In this document: piece by piece, positions 1 through 10,610 of the stretch | Position numbering within the stretch: position 1 is the stretch's first letter | Layout: the number at the start of each line of letters is the position of its first letter | Assembly: GCF_002776525.5 (NCBI RefSeq) | Contig: NC_045434.1 | Span: 116,104,095 to 116,168,094 of the forward strand | DNA from: Piliocolobus tephrosceles | Lineage: Eukaryota; Chordata; Mammalia; Primates; Cercopithecidae | Direction: 5' to 3' | Length of the DNA: 64,000 bases | Made by a program: the position numbers and the translations under genes | The notes under the pieces: model-generated | What the model was told of the DNA's origin: nothing | Databases searched by the model: none | What the model saw: only the letters and a program-made list of their open reading frames with translations

Positions 1-884
1 TTACAAGAAAAAAAACAAACAACCCCATCAAAAAGTGGGCAAAGGATATGAACAGACATTTCTCAAAAGAAGACATTCATACAGCCAACAGACACATTAA
101 AAAATGCTCATCATTACTGGCCATCAGAGAAATGCAAATCAAAACCACAATGAGATACCATCCCCCATCAGTTAGAATGGCAATCATTAAAAAATCAGGA
201 AACAACAGGTGTTGGAGAGGATGTGGAGAAATAGGAACACTTTTACACTGTTGGTGGGATTGTAAACTAGTTCAACCATTATGGAAAACAGTATGGCAAT
301 TCCTCAAGGATCTAGAACTAGATGTACCATATGACCAGCCATCCCACTACTGGGTATATACCCAAAGGATTATAAATTATTCTACTACAAAGACGCATGC
401 ACATGTATGTTTATTGCGGCACTATTCACAATAGCAAAGACTTGGAATCAACCCAAATGTCCACCAGTGACAGACTGGATTAAGAAAATGTGGCACATAT
501 ACACCATGGAATACTATGCAGCCATAAAAAAGGATGAGTTTGCGTCCTTTGTAGGGACATGGATGCAGCTGGAAACCATCATTCTTAGCAAACTATCACA
601 AGAAGAGAAAACCAAACACCGCATGTTCTCACTCATAGGTGGGAACTGAACAATGAGTTCACTTGGACTCAGGAAGGGGAACATCACACAATGAGGCCTA
701 TCATGGGGAGGGGGGAGGGGGAAGGGATTGCATTGGGGAGTTATACCTGATATAAATGATGAATTGATGGGTGCTGACGAGTTGATGGGTGCAGCACACC
801 AACATGGCACATGTATACATATGTAACAAACCTGCATGTTATGCACATGTACCCTAGAACTTAAAGTATAATAATAAAAAAAAA
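1..884 (+). mobile_element. LINE-1 3' end (L1PA-type), sense
   Basis: This is the 3' portion of a primate-specific L1 retrotransposon that enters from the left edge. It covers the C-terminal part of ORF2, then the 3' UTR with its typical G-rich tract (about 703-725), the conserved stretch ending in 'ACTTAAAGTATAATAATAAA', and a short A-tail near 875-884. The 5' part lies outside the window, so total length and 5' TSD cannot be judged. It is not functional as seen here because ORF2 is frameshifted. The family call is secure; the exact subfamily is not. Confidence 0.93.
48..649 (+). pseudogene. L1 ORF2 C-terminal remnant, frameshifted
   Basis: Two overlapping open stretches (48-434 and 407-649) in different frames together cover the C-terminal region of L1 ORF2p, the endonuclease/reverse transcriptase of the element. 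The first starts MNRHFSKEDIH and carries the Cys-rich segment 'RCWRGCGEIGTLLHCWWDC' typical of the ORF2p C-terminus. The second runs through 'TIAKTWNQPKCP' to the usual end 'MFSLIGGN'. The change of frame falls near 330-345, where one base seems to be missing from a run of C. The endonuclease and RT cores are not in the window. It is a dead fragment. Confidence 0.9.
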
Positions 885-3800
885 GATTTTAAATAAAGTG
901 TACCTGTATAAAAAAAAAAAGAATAAAATATAGCATAGATTAATCAAAAGTGTTGAGGAAACGTATTCATTATGTGTATATATGTCTATATTACAACAGC
1001 AGTTGAGCAGGACAAAATGCATGTTTTTATGAACCAGAACGTGCTGACATCATCTCAGATAAAGAAAGAAACTCACTGCAATATAAGAATAGACTGAATC
1101 TGCTGTGAAGAAATAAGATAAGTTTCTCATTGAATTGAAAGGATATTTGGGTTGATAGAATGACAAATTGTGAACCAAGCGCCAAATATGGTACTTTTGG
1201 GTGTTCACTATATATTAAATGGCATGAAGCAGGTTCAGCATTTTGATAGTAAGTCAAAGTTGGGAACTACACATTGGAAAAGTGGAGGAAGTATAAGTTA
1301 GTGTTAAGCAGGTGGAGGTATTTGTGACCATTTGTGAAACTGAGACAAGAGTGGAAAAGGTAGTAAGAAAACTCAAAATATAATAACTAGAATTAGAATT
1401 TAACAGAATATTCAAAAAGAGTGTTGATGAAAAGGGTAATATCAAGCCCAATTTAAGGGTCGAAATTAGATACAAAGAAACAAACATGGGGTAGAGTTCA
1501 TAAGATAGTAAGAAGTGGTGACATAATAGTTTAACTAAAAGTATGACACTGCATCCCAGAATATAGTATTTCTGTTCACTATTTTATATTTAAAATGCCT
1601 TCCTGGAGTGAGGAGACAAGATAAAGGGATTTTGACTCTTACCATATTTGACCCATCAAATCTGAACAAGGCAAATAATTTTGACAGAAGGCTGAAATTT
1701 TGGTAAATTTGATTTTAAGTCTACTTGTGCTCATTTTTTTAAGGTAGTATATTTTCCCTAAGAATGAGGAAATGCTTATTTAAATGGACTACCTTTCATG
1801 ATGTTCCCTAAACCCAAAGTAAGTGATGTATTTTCTTCCCTACTGCTCTATACTGTCTTCCCTTCTTCTCCAGTATATTGGAGAGAAAATATTGGGAAGA
1901 AACAATAACACTGATTTAACTGATGCTGTACTTCACTCCTGGTTATCGTGACTAGCTACTCTGATGAATTCTGTTTTTTAACATTTCTGAATGATTCCAA
2001 TACATGCCTATGTAGAATAAAAATACATAAATAACATCTAAAAATGTGCATTTTACCCCTCTGGCATTGTAGTCTCATTAAACTTTCTATCATCACTCTT
2101 ATACACAGATATAACTAAATTTGCTTAATTTTAGGAATAATCTAAGTCCTTGCCTAAATTTCCTTAGATAGCCGTATTTACCAGAAGTCTGGAATATAGC
2201 TAAGTATTTTTTTTTTTTTTTTTTTTTTTTTACTTACATTTTCTTCATTAGGAAAAGTGATAGCTTTTTTTTCTGTCCTCTTTATCAATTACCATTTTCT
2301 TTAATTTCTCTGATTTTGAAATCATTTTATTTTACATTAGTTGTGACGATATTATTTTCATTCTTATTTTGTTTTTGGTCTTTGTAAACACGCTGCTTAA
2401 AATCTTATTTCATTATGTTATTACCTTGTCTTGGTGCTCTTACTTTATAGAATCATTATGTTTATTATGTTCTTTAAAGCATGAAATGGATGTTTTCCCC
2501 TTAATTTTGTTTCCTTTAATTTCTTATCAGATTCTTAAACTCTAACTTCTACTATTATTTTTATTGTAATATATTTGCCTATTTGACATTATTTGCTATT
2601 GTTAATATTGTTGTTGCTGTTTACATTTAATTTGAGTGGCTCTGTTCAAATCTTCTATTGGCTTTAATCAAATGTGAGTACATTCTTGTCTCCCGTCGCA
2701 CCATATCTGACCATTATACTTGTTCTTTTTTGAGGGAGATTTTGAAATCTGTAGTTTGAATTCCCTCTCATTTTAGTAGCCTAGGATAACTAGTCAGGGG
2801 TACAAAGAGACTTCTGATGCATCTATGTCCAATATTTTTCTTGAAATCTAAACTGTTCTGTTATTTCTTCAAAAACTTTTTTTAATCACCTGTATCAGCA
2901 TACATCCTGAGAGTGAGTGGTGTATTCTATTCTGGGGACACCAGGTTTCAGATAATTTGTTTTCGACATTGACAAATTTTGTTTTTCCTTCCTCTGCTAA
3001 ATCCTACAATAGAGGGTGATAATAAATTGAGTTGTTTATCCTCAGGAGTTTTACATTATATTTTTCCCATGTTGGCTACTCACTCCCTCACTCAATCTTC
3101 TTATTTCCGTATTAAGGGTAATTATGAACATATTAGAGATTTTTCCTGCTCATCTACATTCCCTTTTAACCTTCTGTAGAAAATGTCTGCCAGTCTAGGA
3201 GTCATTTCATTCAATGTAAAGCCACCAGAAATATTAGCTACTGGACATACTCTTGATGTGTCACACTCATAGTCTTTGGGAAAAAAAAAAAAAAAAAAAG
3301 TCCTTAAAATTGCGTAATCTATTTATAAATATGTCAAAAGTCAATTATTCTTTTCATTTATCAAAATGACTACACATTCACTACCCTTTTTAAACTTAAA
3401 ACCCTTAAGTCCCACTTCTTAGAAGACGGTCCTGCCTCATATTTCAAAGAAAATAACGACAGCCATCAGGAGAGAACACCTTTAACTTCTTTGCAACTAA
3501 GTTACCAGCATGTACAACATGCTTTCCTTCTGTATTCTTTATACCAATAGAAAGGCTGTTTCTTTGATTAAGGTCTCTTTTTTCACCTACACCCTGGAGT
3601 TCATGCCTTTTTAACTCTTCAAGGAACCTGAATTCAGATGTATCTTTCTCTTTTGTATCTTCATCTCATCCTCTAGTTTGAATAATTTTGTTGAATCAGT
3701 ATGAAAATACTTCAATAATTAATTCATCTTTAAATGCATAATTCTCTCTTTTATTACTCCTGCCAGGAGCCACTCTATCTCCATGTGTAGAGTGAAAGTT

Positions 3801-4012
3801 TCTTAAACAGATGTCTAAACTTTTAACTTTTATTAAATCTACTGTCTCTCTTACTACAATAAACCACTAAGTCGTTTAAATGCTATGTCATAAATACTTC
3901 TAAATTCAATCTAATTTTGCCATTTTCACTGAAAATATATTCATCTGGGCTGCAACATTTTTTTAAGAAAATTACCATAGTTGAACCTTTAAGCTAACTC
4001 AATTTCAAACTA
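885..4012. other. AT-rich DNA with no recognised gene or repeat
   Basis: I see no gene and no repeat family I can name here. It contains a 25-base T run at 2207-2231 and an A run at about 3281-3299, either of which may be the tail of an unrecognised old retroelement. Open frames here are short and lack coding character. Old, diverged L1 or DNA-transposon pieces could be hidden in 1700-3900. Confidence 0.5.
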
Positions 4013-4616
4013 CAGCCATATCACTTAAGAAGGGGGAGACATGCTATATAATTGAGGTTTGTGTAAGTAAAACACATCATTAGGAAACTTAATCATGCTT
4101 CAAGCATCATAGAGTATACTTACACAAACCTAGATGATATAGCTTACTACATTCTTAGGTTTTATGTATAGCCTACTACACATGGGCTATAAACATGTAT
4201 ACTATGTACTGAATAGCACAGGCAATATGGCAGTTATTTACTATTGTATATCTAAATGTATCTAAACATAGAAAAATACAGTAAAAACATGTTATAAAGA
4301 ATAAAAATGGTACACCTCTATAGGGCACTTACCATGAACGGAGGTTTCAGCACTAAAGGTTGCTCTGGCTGACTCAGTGAGTGAGTGGAGAGTGAATGTG
4401 AGGACCTAGAACACTACAGTACATTACTGTAGACCTTACAAATGCTGTACACCGGTGCTACACTAAATTTATTATAAAAATTAAAAATTGCACTATTATG
4501 ACGTCTACAACATAACTAGGCAATAGAAATCTTTCATCTTCATTGTAGTTTGATATAGGCCACTGTGTTATATGCAGTCTTTTGTCACCAAAACGTCTTT
4601 ATGTGGCACATGACTA
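4013..4616. mobile_element. Tigger-type (TcMar) DNA transposon, internally deleted
   Basis: This is a non-autonomous copy of a mariner/Tigger-like DNA transposon. The ends are imperfect terminal inverted repeats: CAGCCATATCACTTAA at the left, and a right end whose reverse complement begins TAGTCATGTGCCACATAA. Both ends are flanked by TA (4011-4012 and 4617-4618), the target duplication of this superfamily. The body carries the familiar 'CCTAGATG.TATAGC.TACTAC' and 'GGGCACTTACCATGAA' blocks. No transposase reading frame survives. Subfamily (Tigger3/4-like) is from memory and uncertain; the superfamily call is firmer. Confidence 0.75.
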
Positions 4617-4895
4617 TAATCAAAGCAAATCAGAGTGGACTTCCAGTAATGCAAATATGTTAGCATGTCCACTTTTAATGATTCATTCACTTCTTCTTTT
4701 CCTTAAGATGGAATTCAACCCTTAAACATGATAAGCAAGGTTCTACAAGATCTGTTTTGTAGACTTATCTAGCTTTAGTTTCTTGTCCTTTATCATATGC
4801 TCACTATGAATTAGTTACAATAAATATTTCCAGTGCTTCCCAAATACAATGCATCTTATTACCATTATGACACACTCTTCCCTTTTCTCTTCTAG

Positions 4896-4938
4896 AACGG
4901 AAGTGCCTACTGGCAGTTACCACTCCTCTTTTGCACAT
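4896..4938 (+). other. Candidate micro-exon with strong splice-site consensus
   Basis: A 43-bp stretch is preceded by an uninterrupted pyrimidine-rich tract ending in CTTCTAG and followed by GTAAGT. All three forward frames are open across it. Chance pseudo-exons of this kind are common in primate introns, and no transcript evidence is available, so this is a weak call. Confidence 0.15.
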
Positions 4939-5039
4939 GTAAGTTAAAAATTACATCCAAAGGGAATTTTACTTGACTATTAAACTTTTTGTTCTGTTTT
5001 TAATGATGTCTATGTTTTCTCTCTAATAGCTTTAATTAT

Positions 5040-5170
5040 ACTTTATTATTATGACTTTTATAATGCATATTTTTGTAAACTATAAATGCTTTGAAGGTAA
5101 GAAATCATACTGTCTTTTTTTTTCCGTATATCCCTACAGCTACTACAGTCACTGAATCCTAATATATGTT
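5040..5170 (-). mobile_element. Possible L2/MIR-type 3' end
   Basis: The order of motifs (a 'TATAAATGCTTTGAAGG' block, then a T-rich stretch, then 'TATCCCTACAG') resembles the antisense 3' end shared by L2-like elements. It is strongly diverged and could be coincidental. Confidence 0.35.
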
Positions 5171-8100
5171 TCTTTTCTAATGAAAGAGAGAAGAAAGTGA
5201 GTATGAGTCTAAACAGGATGTTGACTACATTTTCAGAGATTATAATGAGTGCTGGAGAATGAATTAGCTTCCACTGAGAGTGTGTGAAAAGAAATTTTAC
5301 CTTAAACAAAAGGAACATTTAGAGATAAAATTATTAAAAGTTGCAGGGAGTTCCAAAGAATGAAGTAGAAATATAAAGAGTAAAGAAGATCAGGAGAAAA
5401 GAAAATGAAATAATGGCTCAGAGTTGAAGAAATAGTAAATAGGAACAACTGTACAGTATTAGGAATATTGTATTCTAGGAGTTCTCTGTTTAACTTTTCT
5501 ATTTTCAGATACACACACTTACACACACACACACAAACGCACACACACAATGGTATAGAAAATTCTTAGGTTAGCTGAAATATCCTGATCCCTTCCCCAC
5601 AGTCTAAATCATTTTCTTGGATTTATATTTCTTTAGGTTTTTCTAGGATACCTGGCTAGCTTACTTGAATTCTGATACTTATAATTTATAGTTTAATGAG
5701 CTAACAATTTTTATATTATATTTGAATTTTAATAATTAACAATATTTGTTGCAATAATAAAGTGAATGTAAATTTTTCTGAAAGTCTACAAATTAAAAAT
5801 ATTAAAAGTAGAATTTTTTTCCTGTCATTTCTTGAATCACATCGCAGGCGGCAGTCTTTCTTGCATACATACAAAATTGACCTTGGAGAGAAGGAAATGA
5901 ACAAAATTAACTGGCTGTTCAAGAAGGCACTTTCCTTCAACCCTCACAGTTTCTAAAGGCTAGTATTTAAAAAGTGTCTGCTAATTTTCTCTGGTCATTT
6001 CACTAAACCAGGTCCACATTTTAACATAGCATAATCGCAAATTCAATGCCATGTCTAATTATCTTCTTTCTTGAATGGAAAAGTAGGGCAGGTGAGTAGT
6101 GAATTTTCTGAAGGCAGATAGATGATTGTGCTTTAAGCTCAAATAATATGCTGTTGTATTCAATTAGTCCCCAAAATTCCAGATGAGACTGAAGGGAGTA
6201 ATGGGATGGGAAGCAGGGTAGAGCTTCCTTCCACAGTTGTGACCTCCTGAGCACAGAGGGAAAATTGAACTGACTCATGCTTGGAACTAGATGATGAATA
6301 CCTGAGAGGAAATCCTCTGAGTGGTGTTTATTTTCCACTCTTTATGCTGATCTTAAAAATGTTCCAGTTCATATGCTCCATGGGATGTTCACAGGTGCTG
6401 AAATTACTGCAATTGGCAGTCTATATTATTCTTGGGGAATAAAGCTCAACAAACTATGGAGAATATTGGCCAGTCATTAATATTTGCATATTAATGCAAT
6501 CAGACTGACTCTAGAGGGAATCTGAAAGAGAAAAATAAAATGATTGTATTTTACATGACCTTTCCTTTAAAAAAACATAAGGAAATACTTGTGAGAACGT
6601 CTATGAATAATTTCTAAGATTTATATCCATTCGCAATCACAGAGAGAAGATTTTTATCCTTTCTCTGAACTATTCAAGGTTTTAAAAGTTTTATGTATTC
6701 TTTCATATAAGTATATATGTATGTATGTATGTACATATAGGGGCAGTTACTCAAGTGTGTGTAAGACACTGGCTAAAATTTTGACCTGAATTTTCTAGAA
6801 AAGTACCCTTTTAGTTAACTTATCTAGTTAATCAAGTTTTCAAATTAGTTTTTATTTCAATGAGTATGCACACATTATACTTATCTCTGTAACTATGAAT
6901 GCAGGTATAAATATATATCTATCACCTATCTATACACATAGAGAACATCATGAAATTCTAGTTTCTGATAGCTTTTGTTACCATTTTTATGTTTAAACTT
7001 TTAGTATTTAAAATGTTTCTATCTTTCAAATGTGAAAAAGTGTCTCAGAGCTCTTTAGGAGCTTTTTAAAACATCTCCTGATTTTATAATTTTAACAGTT
7101 CTTTAGAACTTATTTTCAAATACATTCTATAATTATACCTACAATTTATTTAATCAAACACTTTTTATTATAAATTTTCATCATTTTTAGATTCCTCAGA
7201 ATTATAAACCTGGCAATTATAGGTATGTTCTTAAATAAATTTGAGGAAAGATTGTCAATTATTTTCCTAGAAAATGTACTGAAAAGTGTTTATCATATTA
7301 TACTAGATTGCCCTCTCAAACTGTAACTTCTTTTTGTACACCCAGCAGCGCTGTGCAATATTGCTAATTTCTTTCCAGAAACTAGAAATTATAAAAAATA
7401 TACACACACACACACACAAAGAAACAAATATTGCTGCATTATCAAAATTTTATCTTTCAGTAAAATGACTCTTTAAATTTGCATAGCTTTGCATGCTAGT
7501 GATATAAAGTATTTTGTCATTATTAATTATTACAAAATTATTTTTATTTGTATTTTTAATTTGTGTGAAGTACTTAAATATCTTTACTATCTTCTTTCTG
7601 ATTTTCAGATGTTCATTCCCAATTCACTGTTTGTCTCTGACTTCTGAAAAAAAAATTCTAAATATTTCTACTTTTATGTAAATAAATATATTGTCTTTTC
7701 TCCTTCTTTTGTGACTTTTAGAAAGTTTATTTCCAGAAGTCACATTCATATTAAGTAAGTCACTAGTAAGTCCATTTACGTGTTTTCAAAATACTGATGT
7801 GTAAACAGTGATCACCATTGCTGCTAGCATAATCCCCTTTGCTGTATAAATTAAGATACTTATAGAAATGTCAGATACTTTTCAGGAAGGGGAGCACACC
7901 ACAACTGAATTAGCCAGCTGGCAGGGAAGGTTAATAGAACTCTTATGACAAATGTTATCACTTAAAAAAACAACAACAACAGAAAGCTATCAATGTTATT
8001 TAGACATGGCAACAGGATTCAAGATCCAAAAAGTTTGGTGGTTCTAACTTATAGTGTGGGAACAACCACACTCATGTATTTTCTCTCATCTTACCTTGAC

Positions 8101-8746
8101 AAAGGTATATACCCAGGTTAAAAAAATTATATAAGGAGGAATGAACTGAAAGCCTCAGACCTGTAGTTTAAGGTAGGATTAGAACCAGAAATCAAACTAC
8201 TTGGTATAGTAAGCAAGAATAAAGATTGTTCTCATTCCAATGTTAAAAGAGACAGTTAAAAGAACCAATAATTTGTTAAGACAATGACAGAAGTCTCAGT
8301 AGTCTTTGATAGGCTTGTTGATAATTCTGGCTATAGCAAATAAGAGTTCATTATTATTTTTAATATCAGAGACAGTAGCCTCAAAATTGTAGATTTACCT
8401 GCTCCCATATCCACTGAATATTTATTGGTGCAGGTAAGAAATATGATAAAGTTATTTCTAAAAATTGTTTGAGAAGTAGATTCTTTAAAAAACACTTTGA
8501 TTTTGTAGATTGAGAATCCAAGTAAACACTTGGCAGATAAAATCAATGCCATTCAAGTAATAGGTATGTAAATAATAAATTTATCCAGATTATTAAAAGC
8601 TCTAGTTTGGGCTAAGATTAGGACCAGGAAAAATTATGTAATAAAAGTGATAAAGAATTTCTTAGGAAATAAATTTGTGTAAGTGGTCTAAAATGCTAAG
8701 GAGAAGAGATCAACTGAATCCAACAGTTTGTAAACAAGATGAAGTA
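5171..8746. other. Unassigned AT-rich DNA with short microsatellites
   Basis: I see no gene and no nameable interspersed repeat. Short simple repeats are a (GTAT)n tract at about 6711-6738 and a (CA)n tract at about 7402-7419. Near 6477-6496 there is a small AT palindrome around an ATTTGCAT octamer. Open frames are short. Confidence 0.5.
5513..5550. repeat. Interrupted (CA)n microsatellite
   Basis: ACACAC repeats with single-base interruptions. The minus-strand run of Cys/Val codons seen here is an artefact of this repeat, not a protein. Confidence 0.9.
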
Positions 8747-8748
8747 CA

Positions 8749-9074
8749 GACAGTCCCTAACTTACGAAGGTCCAACTTACATTTTTTTTTATTACTTTAC
8801 GATGGTGTTCCTACAACCAGTTTCTCATTTTTAGTATAGTATTCAGTAAATTTCATAAGATTTCCAACACTTTGTTATAAAATAGTCTCTGTGTGAGATG
8901 ATTATGTACAACTGTATGCTAATGAAAATGTTCTCAGAATGTTTAAGGTAGGCAAGACTAAGCTATGTTGCCTCAGGAGGGCAGGCACAGTAAACGCATT
9001 GTTGACTATGATAGATACAATTTATAATCGGCTTATTAGAATGTAACCCCCTTGTAAATCAAGGAGCATCTGTA
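8749..9074. mobile_element. Tigger-type MITE
   Basis: This is a short non-autonomous DNA transposon. The left end, ACAGACAGTCCCTAACTTAC, and the reverse complement of the right end, ACAGATGCTCCTTGATTTAC, form imperfect terminal inverted repeats. Both are bordered by TA. The interior contains 'GTTTAAGGTAGGCAAGACTAAG', familiar from Tigger-derived MITEs. There is no transposase frame. The TIRs and the TA borders agree, so the class is fairly sure; the subfamily is not. Confidence 0.75.
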
Positions 9075-9289
9075 TGTTGTTGCAATAGACTGGATGCATC
9101 GGTGATGGTGAAAACACATGGAACGTAGATGCAGATGTCCATTGTATAATATAAAAGGAGAAAAGAAAAATGTTAAGGCTGAAGATATACGATAGCAAGT
9201 TGTTGAAAAAGTATCAAATATGGTATTATCCATGAATGAATGCAATTCTAGGCATGTGGTACTTAATAATAGAGGATAGTAAAACGAAG

Positions 9290-10610
9290 ATACCCTCTAA
9301 GAAATTCTCTGTATTCCAAATATAATCTTCCTCACCCCTACTGTGGAGTAGTCGTTCAGTTTCTCCTTGTTATTCGGGATCACTGACCTCAGTCAGCACT
9401 GTAACTTCCTTTTTTGGCTGGTGATTCAGTGGTATAAGGAGCCCTGAGTAGACAGGCAGTACTCTTAAACTTCAGTTCAACAGAATCACTATTGTATCTC
9501 CCGATGGAAGTATTCTTTACTTTGGAACTAAGATCTCTTGGTCAGTAGATCATAAAGGCACAGGAACAGAAAGCAAACATTTTTCTAGTGAGTCACCAGG
9601 GATAAGAGTGAGTGGTGCCAATTCCATTTGCACACTTTGATTCTTGAACCTGTGAATCCTTGCTATAGGAGAAACAACACCATGCATTGGATGCTGATTC
9701 TGAGCATATACAACCTTCTGGGGAATCTTGCCCTTGCCCTGCAAGTTATTGCCAACTGATTGGCATTGTAACTAAATATTCAAAAGGCCAGCCTTTGCAC
9801 TGTTATGTCAAGCCAGTTGTTTCAGATCAGTGGACTACATGGTAAGGCCAGTGAATGCCATGAACATGGGCCCTTTGCCACACTTCGTTTGCCAGGTAGT
9901 GAGTTCCTTGTTGTGTGGAATACAATGATGGTAGATGTGGCATTCTGTAAGTCCACAGATGGTAGCTTTTGGCAGAAGCATTGTGTGCAGAGAAGCCAAA
10001 TCCATATGCAAAGTGTTTATTCCAGTAAGAACAAAATGCTGCCCTTTCCATGGTGAAAGAAATCATCTAGTCATGGTAATCACCCAAAGGAATGGTGTAC
10101 CATCAGAATCTCGAATTTGGCCTTTGCTGCTGGCAGATGATGCACTCAGCTGTGGTTATTTCCAGGTCAGCTGTTGGGTATGGAAGTCCACGTTGCTGGA
10201 CCCCTGTGTAACATTTCTATCTGCCAACAGGCTACAGTTTTCATGAACCCATTCTAGATGACAGGGTTGGTTGAGGAAGAAAGCTAAATGATATACACTG
10301 AAAGAATGATGCTATTCAGTTTATTATTAACATCCTCTCTTGAGGAGGTCACCCTTTGAAAAACATTCACAAGGGACATAAGAATCTTCATTTTCTTATT
10401 TTTGCCCATTCAGAGAGGTTTATCTGCATCTCTTCCCCAGATGTCCTTGTTACCAGTTTTTTAGTAATGTTCCTTCCAAATCAGGAGACATCCAGCCAAC
10501 CACTGGCCACATACAGTGAATTAGTATCTCATCACCTGCCTGGCCATTTCTGCTTCAAAGCAAAGCAAACGACCAGTGATATATATCTAATGAAAAAAAT
10601 GTTAAAAACT
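9290..10610 (-). mobile_element. ERV-L type endogenous retrovirus, internal (pol) fragment
   Basis: This is an antisense internal fragment of an old class III (ERV-L-like) endogenous retrovirus. The strongest evidence is the integrase remnant at about 9827-10150. The rest is recognised from the general look of ERV-L internal DNA, such as the 'GCTGCTGGCAGATGATGCACT' block and the 'CATCCAGCCAACCACTGGCC' block. No LTR is visible at either side, so the outer borders are approximate. Many stops and frameshifts show it is defunct. Confidence 0.75.
9827..10150 (-). pseudogene. Retroviral integrase remnant (ERV-L)
   Basis: Read on the minus strand, a CxxC pair (zinc-binding domain end) lies at about 10133-10146. 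It is followed in the same frame, after two stop codons (the second at 10067-10069), by a 79-codon open stretch (10066-9827). That stretch ends in a segment with 'QQGTHYLANEVW' and 'HGIHW', the pattern of the integrase catalytic core downstream of its second acidic residue. The stops make it non-functional. The retroviral integrase call is sound; the assignment to ERV-L rather than another class comes from the surrounding DNA. Confidence 0.7.

Noticed and set aside
5302..5550. Minus-strand frame starting with alternating Cys/Val codons
   Set aside because: The start is a translated (CA)n microsatellite and the rest is hydrophobic AT-rich translation.
7720..7755. 36-bp block with pyrimidine tract, TTTTAG and GTAAGT
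   Set aside because: Very short, TA-rich, no other support; pseudo-splice pairs like this are common.
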